Assembly (NCBI GenBank): GCA_964464685.1
Contig: CAYXGV010000045.1
Coordinates: 1 to 7,792, forward strand
Reading direction: 5' to 3'
Length of the DNA stretch: 7,792 bases
Source: JABIBU01 sp964464685
GTDB taxonomy: Bacteria; Patescibacteriota; Patescibacteriia; Magasanikbacterales; UBA922
Shown here: one piece after another, positions 1-4,047 of the stretch
Layout: each line of letters opens with the position of its first letter
Position numbering within the stretch: position 1 is the first letter of the stretch
Made by a program: the position numbers and the translations under genes
The notes under the pieces: generated by a model
What the model was told of the DNA's origin: nothing
Seen by the model: the letters and a program-made list of their open reading frames with translations, nothing else
Database searches by the model: none

Positions 1-708
1 ATGGATGTGATGATTGGTGGTAAAGTCGCTGTTGTGTGTGGTTTTGGTGATGTGGGCAAGGGTTGTGCTCAAGCTCTTCGCGGACAAGGTGCGCGTGTTA
101 TCATTACCGAGATTGATCCAATCTGTGCCTTGCAAGCTGCAGTGGAAGGCTATGAAGTGACAACTGTTGAAGACACACTTGGACGTGCTGATATTTATGT
201 AACTACCACAGGCAACAAAGATATTATTCGGGTAGAACATATGGAAAAAATGAAAGATCAAGCAATTGTATCTAATATTGGGCATTTTGATAATGAAATT
301 CAAGTGGAGCCTTTGAATAAACGTAAAGATGTTGAAAAAATAAATATAAAACCACAGGTTGATAAATATATTTTTGGAGGTGGTTCCTCCTCCGCTAAAG
401 CTACGGCGGACAAGCATGAAATTTATATGTTAGCCGAAGGACGATTGATGAATTTGGGTTGTGCGACGGGTCATCCAAGTTTTGTGATGAGCAATAGTTT
501 TGCCAATCAAGTTTTGGCGCAAATTGATTTGTGGCAAAACAATTATGAAGTTGGGGTTTATCGTTTGGCCAAGCATCTTGATGAAGAAGTTGCCAGACTT
601 CACTTAGAAAAAATTGGTGTAAAACTTACCAAACTTACACAGGATCAAGCGGATTATTTGGGAGTTGATATGAACGGACCATACAAGGCAGATCATTATC
701 GCTACTAG
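1..708 (+). CDS. ahcY: Adenosylhomocysteinase (S-adenosylhomocysteine hydrolase), C-terminal part
   Basis: This cytosolic NAD-dependent enzyme reversibly hydrolyses S-adenosylhomocysteine to adenosine and homocysteine, clearing the inhibitory product of SAM-dependent methylation. The 235 visible residues are the NAD-binding and C-terminal regions. Seen directly: the Rossmann glycine motif CGFGDVGKG (13-21), the acidic E37 in TEIDP that by family knowledge binds the NAD ribose, VTTTGN (67-72), SNIGHFD, the GHPSFVMSNSF block, and the C-terminal KADHYRY, whose K229 and Y233 match the residues that reach into the neighbouring subunit's NAD site. Family members have about 400-470 residues, so roughly 200 N-terminal residues lie upstream of the window. 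The ATG at base 1 falls inside the conserved 'DVMI.GKV' region and is probably internal, not the start. Oddity: about 10 extra residues (around S129-K138) between VDKY and LAEGRL, encoded by a palindromic element (separate entry). The gene ends with TAG, followed by a terminator. Confidence 0.95.
   Translation: MDVMIGGKVAVVCGFGDVGKGCAQALRGQGARVIITEIDPICALQAAVEGYEVTTVEDTLGRADIYVTTTGNKDIIRVEHMEKMKDQAIVSNIGHFDNEIQVEPLNKRKDVEKINIKPQVDKYIFGGGSSSAKATADKHEIYMLAEGRLMNLGCATGHPSFVMSNSFANQVLAQIDLWQNNYEVGVYRLAKHLDEEVARLHLEKIGVKLTKLTQDQADYLGVDMNGPYKADHYRY
376..411 (+). repeat. Palindromic element inserted in frame within ahcY
   Basis: Two short dyads lie side by side: GGAGG (376-380) with CCTCC (386-390), and TCCGC (391-395) with GCGGA (406-410). 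The segment encodes GGGSSSAKATADK. Homologous enzymes have only about 10 residues between the VD(K/R)Y and LAEGRL motifs; here there are 20, so about 30 nt are extra and the frame is kept. I recall similar SSAKATADK-like peptides in proteins of candidate-phyla bacteria, but I cannot search for them here. The exact ends are uncertain. Confidence 0.7.
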
Positions 709-776
709 ATAGGATGCACATATCACGTAACAAAACTATATTTTGATGGTATCGGTGTACTAGTACGTCAATACAC

Positions 777-804
777 TGTACTATTGTACTAGTACAATAG
801 TACA
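777..804. repeat. 28-bp perfect palindrome downstream of ahcY
   Basis: Bases 777-804 read identically on both strands, with no mismatch, centred on CTAG at 789-792. The central GTACTAGTAC (786-795) occurs a second time 29 bp upstream at 757-766. As RNA it would form a 12-bp stem with a 4-nt loop, followed a few bases later by TTTT, so it could act as a first, weak terminator for ahcY. As DNA it could be a cruciform or a dimeric regulator site. The sequence does not decide between these. Confidence 0.75.
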
Positions 805-826
805 AGTAGTTTTATTTACTAAACAA

Positions 827-860
827 AAAAACATCCCGATTTTTAAATCAGGATGTTTTT
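827..860. terminator. Bidirectional intrinsic terminator
   Basis: The arm AAAAACATCC (827-836) pairs perfectly with GGATGTTTTT (851-860), and after one C/A mismatch the pairing continues through GAT/ATC. On the plus strand the stem ends in a T run, which terminates ahcY. On the minus strand it is followed by a T-rich stretch (the complement of 821-830), which can terminate the leftward gene at 985-1260. A shared terminator between convergent genes fits the layout. Confidence 0.85.
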
Positions 861-868
861 ATATAGAA

Positions 869-928
869 GTCTCGCTACCTCCGCAGAAATGAATTAATTT
901 CATTGCTATGGAGGTTCGGTAGCGAGAC
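869..928. repeat. 60-nt imperfect hairpin or palindromic element
   Basis: The outer arms GTCTCGCTACC (869-879) and GGTAGCGAGAC (918-928) pair perfectly over 11 bp. Pairing continues with TCC (880-882) against GGA (910-912) after a 5-nt bulge, then GC/GC, and an inner AATGAA (888-893) against TTCATT (899-904). No T tract follows on either side, so it is not an ordinary terminator. It lies in the 3' region of the minus-strand gene and marks the edge of the GC-richer island. It may be a palindromic repeat like the others in this window, or a structured 3' UTR element. Confidence 0.65.
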
Positions 929-941
929 AGATGGGATGTCT

Positions 942-972
942 GTTCGTCATGTCAGAGTGACATGGTCCGAAC
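942..972. other. Stem-loop just beyond the minus-strand gene's stop
   Basis: CATGTCA (948-954) pairs with TGACATG (958-964) around a 3-nt GAG loop. After an asymmetric internal bulge, GTTCG (942-946) pairs with CGAAC (968-972). It begins 12 bases beyond the stop of the leftward gene and is followed on that strand by a smaller AGACA/TGTCT hairpin (925-941) and the 60-nt hairpin. No T tract follows it. It is probably a 3' UTR structure that protects or ends the leftward transcript. Confidence 0.55.
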
Positions 973-984
973 CCGAAGGTACTC

Positions 985-1260
985 CTAGACGCGTTTGTAG
1001 CGACCGACACGCCAGGATTGTTCTTGGTGCAGGGGTACTCCCCATGCGGGATAGATGTAGATGAGGGATGCTTTTCTGTCTTTGCTACAGAAAAACTGCA
1101 ACAACTCCCGGAAGAGTTGGCGGTCACGTTCGTTCCGGAACCTCATTCTGGACTCTGTGGCCAACAGGGCATCGAGTCCTAATTTATCCTGGATTCTTTG
1201 CATCTCCCGCATGAGTTGTTCTCTCGCATCCGATATTTCTTCCAAAAACTGTTTCAACAT
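985..1260 (-). CDS. Small hypothetical protein, 91 aa, charged and probably helical
   Basis: I do not recognise the family. The protein is 91 residues. Residues 1-60 are rich in E, R, Q and L with heptad-like spacing (LKQFLEEISDAREQLMREMQ at 2-21, then RMRFRNERDRQLFRELLQFF), which suggests a helical or coiled-coil cytoplasmic protein. The C-terminal third (SLIYIYPAWGVPLHQEQSW) is more hydrophobic and ends basic. There is no signal peptide or clear membrane segment. The start is well supported: a perfect AGGAGG lies 8 nt upstream of the ATG, with a plausible promoter behind it. It is the only leftward gene here and runs divergent from alkD. Base composition differs: 90 of 180 bases are G/C at 1021-1200, against 15 of 60 at 1681-1740 in alkD. 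That, and the SD that neighbouring genes lack, hint at horizontal origin or different expression. Confidence 0.7.
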   Translation of the reverse strand: MLKQFLEEISDAREQLMREMQRIQDKLGLDALLATESRMRFRNERDRQLFRELLQFFCSKDRKASLIYIYPAWGVPLHQEQSWRVGRYKRV

Positions 1261-1268
1261 GATGTCAT

Positions 1269-1274
1269 CCTCCT
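1269..1274 (-). promoter_or_regulatory. Consensus Shine-Dalgarno AGGAGG for the minus-strand gene
   Basis: The plus strand reads CCTCCT, so the minus strand has AGGAGG, 8 nt before the ATG at 1260. It is the only full-consensus ribosome binding site in the window and fixes the start of the small hypothetical gene. Confidence 0.85.
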
Positions 1275-1325
1275 ACGTGGCGTTGTATACCCTTTTTGGC
1301 ATTCAAGAAAATCTAAATCATTATA

Positions 1326-1354
1326 ATCTTATACTTTTTTTGAAATCATGTCAA
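1326..1354 (-). promoter_or_regulatory. Putative promoter for the minus-strand gene
   Basis: On the minus strand a perfect -35 TTGACA (1354-1349) is followed, after 17 nt, by TAAGAT (1331-1326) as a 4/6 -10 box. TATAAG (1333-1328, 15-nt spacer) is an alternative. A perfect TATAAT (1325-1320) lies too far away for this -35. The transcript would carry a leader of roughly 60 nt before the ATG at 1260. Confidence 0.6.
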
Positions 1355-1375
1355 GTTACCAAGGTGGTTTTGACC

Positions 1376-1404
1376 TTGAAAAAAAACCTAAAATAGTGTA
1401 TGCT
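1376..1404 (+). promoter_or_regulatory. Possible alkD promoter
   Basis: TTGAAA (1376-1381) and TATGCT (1399-1404) are 17 nt apart, matching the -35 and -10 consensus at 5/6 and 4/6. Transcription would start near 1411, about 20 nt before the chosen alkD start at 1432. It is divergent from the minus-strand promoter, with the two -35 boxes only about 20 bp apart. Confidence 0.4.
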
Positions 1405-1431
1405 TGTAATATTAAATATAGGGAAACGAAT

Positions 1432-2166
1432 ATGAAAAATATAATTAACCAAATTAGAAAAGAATTGTTAGCTAGTGCTGATAAAAAACATAAAGTAAAC
1501 ATTGACCGTTGGTATAAAGAGCCAGTGCGGTTTATAGGTGTAAAAACCCCGACAGTTAGGAAAATTGCTGACAAATACTGGCAAGAAATAAAACATTTAG
1601 ATAAAAAACAAATTTTTGAATTGTGTGAGGAATTATTAAAAGGAAATAAAAATAATCCTTTTGATGAAGAAGCGACAATTGCCTATGCTTGGGCTTATAA
1701 ATTGAAAAAACAATATACAAAAAATGATTGGAAAATATTTGAACGGTGGTTAAAAAATTATGTAACTAATTGGGGTAAGTGTGATGATTTTTGTACCCAT
1801 GCGTTTGGCGAGTTGCTTTCACAATATCCTGAATTTGTTCCAGTTGTAAAAAAATGGACCAAATCAACCAATCGCTGGGTGCGTCGGGCATCGGCGGTTA
1901 TTTTTATAAAATCAAATAATACTTATCATACTGGTAAGAGTAGTTTGGAAGATATTTTTTACATAGCCGATGCTCTTCTTTTAGACCTTGACAATTTAGT
2001 CCAAAAAGGGTATGGTTGGATGCTCAAGGCCGCTTCTTTCGGACACAGGCAAGAAGTATTTGATTATGTAATTAAAAATAGAGATAAGATGCCTAGGACA
2101 GCTTTGCGATATGCAATAGAGAAGATGCCAGAGGGGATGAAGAAGAAAGCGATGAAAAATAAATAA
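1432..2166 (+). CDS. AlkD-like DNA alkylation repair glycosylase
   Basis: This 244-residue protein matches the AlkD family (DNA alkylation repair enzyme, HEAT-like repeats), which removes 3- and 7-alkylated purines without flipping the base out, starting base excision repair. Seen: helical repeats throughout, WYKEPVRFIGVKTPTVRKI (27-45) typical of the N-terminal repeats, WGKCD with W114 and D118 at the same spacing as W109 and D113 of Bacillus cereus AlkD, RWVRRASAVIF, and GYGWMLKAAS with W196 in the place of AlkD W187. The C-terminus TALRYAIEKMPEGMKKKAM is also family-like. I chose ATG 1432 over the in-frame ATG 1348 because homology begins with KNIINQIRKELL and the 28 upstream residues overlap the divergent promoter region. 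A weak AGGGA lies 7 nt upstream. No terminator is visible after the TAA. Confidence 0.88.
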   Translation: MKNIINQIRKELLASADKKHKVNIDRWYKEPVRFIGVKTPTVRKIADKYWQEIKHLDKKQIFELCEELLKGNKNNPFDEEATIAYAWAYKLKKQYTKNDWKIFERWLKNYVTNWGKCDDFCTHAFGELLSQYPEFVPVVKKWTKSTNRWVRRASAVIFIKSNNTYHTGKSSLEDIFYIADALLLDLDNLVQKGYGWMLKAASFGHRQEVFDYVIKNRDKMPRTALRYAIEKMPEGMKKKAMKNK

Positions 2167-2172
2167 AATTGT

Positions 2173-2178
2173 TATAAT
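2173..2178 (+). promoter_or_regulatory. Possible -10 box before the heptamer array
   Basis: A perfect TATAAT lies just after the alkD stop and 15 bp before the tandem repeat, but no good -35 stands 15-19 nt upstream. If it is used, the repeat array would lie in the 5' leader of the pseudouridine synthase mRNA. AT-rich sequence gives such boxes by chance. Confidence 0.25.
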
Positions 2179-2192
2179 AATTTATTATTATT

Positions 2193-2262
2193 TATCACCT
2201 ATCACCTATCACCTATCACCTATCACCTATCACCTATCACCTATCACCTATCATTTATTACC
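2193..2262. repeat. 7-bp tandem repeat array, (TATCACC)8 plus two degenerate units
   Basis: Eight perfect head-to-tail copies of TATCACC occupy 2193-2248, followed by the degenerate units TATCATT (2249-2255) and TATTACC (2256-2262). There are no spacers, so this is a minisatellite-type array, not CRISPR. It fills most of the gap between the alkD stop and the pseudouridine synthase start at 2295. Copy number would be expected to vary by slippage, shifting leader or promoter spacing by 7 bp each time. Confidence 0.95.
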
Positions 2263-2294
2263 TGTGCTAGATGATAAATGATATTTTATTTTTT

Positions 2295-3050
2295 ATGTTA
2301 GTAAGACTTCAGAAGTATATTGCTGATCAAGGGATTTGTTCAAGACGCAAGGCTGAAGTTTTAATTGGTGATGGTAAAGTAGAGGTAAATGGTGAAATAG
2401 TTAGGGAAATGGGTGTTAAAATTGATCCCGATAACGATAAAGTGGTTGTGTTGGGTTCTGAAAGCCGTCCTTGTCTACCTGTAGGCAGGAAGCCGAAAGC
2501 TGAGCGCCGTATATACATTGCTCTGAATAAGCCAGTGGATTATATTACCAGTGCGAGTAATGAGCAAGGCAGATCGGTTTTGGATTTAATCGCACCTCAG
2601 TATTATTGGAAACTTCAAGAAAAAAAACAAATTAAAACTAGGGTTTATCCTGTCGGTAGATTGGACAAAGATTCCGAAGGTTTGGTGTTGCTTACCAATG
2701 ATGGTGAATTGACCAATTTACTTACCCACCCCAAATATGAGCATGAAAAAGAATATGAAGTGACGATTGATAAAATGTTAAGTCGGGATGCTAGAAAAGT
2801 TTTAACTTCTGGCATGCAAATTGAAGATGATTATGTGCAAGGTATAAAAATTTTAAAAGAATTTAACAAAGGGCGTCGCGTTATTATTACTTTAATTTTG
2901 AAAGAGGGTAAAAATCGTCAAATTAGACGGATGTTTGGCCTACTTGGCTATCATGTGATTTCTCTAAGGAGAACTAGAATTGGTAAATTAAAATTAGGTA
3001 CCTTGCCAATCGGGCGCTGGCGTTTGGTTGATAAAGAAAAAATCGTTTAG
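2295..3050 (+). CDS. RsuA/RluB-family rRNA pseudouridine synthase
   Basis: This 251-residue enzyme belongs to the RsuA/RluB/RluE/RluF group, which isomerises specific uridines in rRNA to pseudouridine. Domains: an N-terminal S4 RNA-binding domain (about 4-50; RLQKYIADQGICSRRKAE, then GKVEVNGE), a linker, then the catalytic domain from YIALNKPVDYITS onward. The signature VGRLDKDSEGLVLLTNDG is intact, with catalytic D124. KEGKNRQIRRM (203-213) and a GRWR near the C-terminus are typical. The specific rRNA target cannot be read from sequence. I chose ATG 2295 because homology starts at once with the S4 domain; an in-frame ATG at 2271 would add eight residues. Neither has a Shine-Dalgarno; the leader is T-rich. 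Oddity: the linker holds about nine extra residues (R58-K66) encoded by a palindromic element. The gene ends in TAG. Confidence 0.92.
   Translation: MLVRLQKYIADQGICSRRKAEVLIGDGKVEVNGEIVREMGVKIDPDNDKVVVLGSESRPCLPVGRKPKAERRIYIALNKPVDYITSASNEQGRSVLDLIAPQYYWKLQEKKQIKTRVYPVGRLDKDSEGLVLLTNDGELTNLLTHPKYEHEKEYEVTIDKMLSRDARKVLTSGMQIEDDYVQGIKILKEFNKGRRVIITLILKEGKNRQIRRMFGLLGYHVISLRRTRIGKLKLGTLPIGRWRLVDKEKIV
2466..2492 (+). repeat. Palindromic element inserted in frame within the pseudouridine synthase gene
   Basis: The segment encodes RPCLPVGRK in the linker between the S4 and catalytic domains. Its core forms a hairpin: CTAC (2475-2478) with GTAG (2481-2484), extended by GC, AT, GC and two G-T pairs out to C2470/G2489. 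The right half, GTAGGCAGG, matches the right arm of the intergenic palindrome at 3090-3120, so the two belong to one family. I recall PCLP-GRQ-type peptides in candidate-phyla proteins. Confidence 0.72.
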
Positions 3051-3056
3051 TTATAA

Positions 3057-3090
3057 TTAGTGTCAATTCGTGATTAGTGTTGATTCGTGC
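3057..3090. repeat. 17-nt tandem duplication
   Basis: Two adjacent 17-nt units, 3057-3073 (TTAGTGTCAATTCGTGA) and 3074-3090 (TTAGTGTTGATTCGTGC), differ at three positions. The second unit runs directly into the palindrome that starts at 3090. It lies between the pseudouridine synthase stop and the promoter of the next gene, with no coding potential seen. Confidence 0.75.
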
Positions 3091-3120
3091 CTGCCTACCG
3101 CCTGCCTGTCGGTAGGCAGG
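3090..3120. repeat. Intergenic palindrome, 11-bp stem
   Basis: CCTGCCTACCG (3090-3100) pairs perfectly with CGGTAGGCAGG (3110-3120) around a 9-nt loop whose CCTGCCTG is itself a partial copy of the left arm. It belongs to the same family as the element inside the pseudouridine synthase gene. No T tract follows, so it is not a canonical terminator, although the stem could slow polymerase or protect the upstream mRNA's 3' end. It ends 19 nt before the next -35 box. Confidence 0.85.
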
Positions 3121-3139
3121 TTAAGATTGGTGGTCTCTG

Positions 3140-3166
3140 TTGACAATCTTTAATTTATGGTATAAT
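3140..3166 (+). promoter_or_regulatory. Strong promoter of the DsbA-like gene
   Basis: A perfect -35 TTGACA (3140-3145) and a perfect -10 TATAAT (3161-3166) are separated by 15 nt, a short spacer. The -10 is preceded by TGG (3158-3160), making an extended -10. Transcription would start near 3173, so a TTG codon at 3168 cannot be the start and ATG 3192 is favoured, with a short leader of about 19 nt. Confidence 0.75.
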
Positions 3167-3191
3167 ATTGTTATTCAATAAACAATTATAT

Positions 3192-3950
3192 ATGGAAGAT
3201 AATAATTTTAAAAGGCCATGGTATAAGACAGGTCTTGGTGTCACCTTCCTTGGTCTTATTTCTTTATTTATATTTGTTGCGGTAGTCTTTGCTGGTTTTT
3301 TTTCATATTATGCCTGGCAATTAAAATATGGTGATGCCCAAAAATTAGTCAAAGAATTTACCACAGAAAATTTCTCCGTTGATCCGGAATTATCAATGAT
3401 AGAAATAGATAATATCCAAGAAAAAGATATAAATAAATATATTAGAGATTTTAACCCTGTCCTCTACGCGGGTGGAAAACCGATAACCATTATTGCCTTT
3501 ATTGATTTTGAATGTCCATTTTGCCATGAATCATATCCAATTTTTAAAACGGTCATGGCTAAATATGAGCCATTGGTAAAGGTAATTTTTAAAAACCTGC
3601 CATTGGAAAATTTACACCCTGGTACCGAATTATCCGCCAATGCGGCGGCTTGTGCTGGCGAACAAAATAAATTTTGGGATTATTATGATGGGTTATTTTT
3701 GATCAGCGATCATACTGATGAAGGTTTGATTAACTTGGCTGGACAGTTAAATTTAAATTACAATACTTTTGTCACTTGTTTAGATGCTTCAAAATATCAA
3801 AATGACATAAGTCAAGATATGATGGATGCGGTGGACTTGGGTTTAATTGGCACCCCTACGTATTTTGTAAATGGCTATAAAGTTGAAGGATCAATGAGTT
3901 TGGAGGAGTGGGATAAAATTATTTTAGATATTTATAATAAACCTCGTTAA
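3192..3950 (+). CDS. Membrane-anchored DsbA-like thiol:disulfide oxidoreductase
   Basis: This 252-residue protein has a short basic N-terminus, one hydrophobic segment (about 14-41), a linker, and a thioredoxin-fold domain of the DsbA/Thioredoxin_4 type. The active site C108-P-F-C111 lies in FIDFECPFCHES, and the cis-proline loop GTPTYFVNG (P222) is intact. Both are hallmarks of the family, which makes or reshuffles disulfides in exported proteins. Two further cysteines (AACAGEQNKFWDYYDGLF and VTCLDASK) sit where many of these proteins have them. The hydrophobic segment lacks a clear cleavage site, so it probably anchors the enzyme with the catalytic domain outside the membrane. I chose ATG 3192, downstream of the promoter; there is no Shine-Dalgarno. 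The next gene, 97 bp on, encodes a cysteine-rich exported protein, a likely substrate. No DsbB or VKOR partner is visible here. Confidence 0.88.
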   Translation: MEDNNFKRPWYKTGLGVTFLGLISLFIFVAVVFAGFFSYYAWQLKYGDAQKLVKEFTTENFSVDPELSMIEIDNIQEKDINKYIRDFNPVLYAGGKPITIIAFIDFECPFCHESYPIFKTVMAKYEPLVKVIFKNLPLENLHPGTELSANAAACAGEQNKFWDYYDGLFLISDHTDEGLINLAGQLNLNYNTFVTCLDASKYQNDISQDMMDAVDLGLIGTPTYFVNGYKVEGSMSLEEWDKIILDIYNKPR

Positions 3951-3964
3951 ATAGATATTGATTG

Positions 3965-3992
3965 TTGGGGGTTTTGAAATGTTAACTATAAT
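3965..3992 (+). promoter_or_regulatory. Weak candidate promoter for the pilin-like gene
   Basis: A perfect TATAAT (3987-3992) follows the dsbA-like gene with only TTGGGG (3965-3970, 16-nt spacer) as a poor -35. It could drive the pilin-like gene separately, or that gene could be read through from the promoter at 3140, since no terminator hairpin is visible between 3951 and 4047. Confidence 0.3.
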
Positions 3993-4047
3993 TTGTTATT
4001 AATTCCAATTTCATTATCGGTTTTATTTAACAGAATAAATAAAAATT

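Noticed and set aside
1..3. ATG at base 1 as the true ahcY start, giving a short protein
   Set aside because: The substrate-binding N-terminal half would be missing and the codon falls inside the conserved block before the Rossmann motif. Truncation by the window edge explains it.
709..826. SAH or other riboswitch associated with ahcY
   Set aside because: The region is downstream of ahcY, not upstream of it, and I see no conserved riboswitch motifs, only palindromes.
906..1127. Minus-strand reading frame overlapping the 91-aa gene in another frame
   Set aside because: Low-complexity, cysteine-scattered composition, no ribosome binding site, and it runs through the hairpin region. The 985-1260 frame is better supported.
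1061..1396. Plus-strand reading frame opposite the 91-aa gene
   Set aside because: It has no Shine-Dalgarno or promoter, its protein shows no family features, and the opposite strand has a perfect AGGAGG and promoter. It is a shadow.
1348..1431. Upstream ATG start for the AlkD-like protein
   Set aside because: The 28 added residues have no family similarity and overlap the promoter region; homology begins at ATG 1432.
2193..2262. CRISPR-like repeat array
   Set aside because: Units are 7 bp and contiguous, with no spacers, and there are no cas genes. It is a simple tandem repeat.
3168..3191. TTG start for the DsbA-like protein
   Set aside because: It lies 2 nt after the -10 box, before the expected transcription start, so it could not be on the mRNA.
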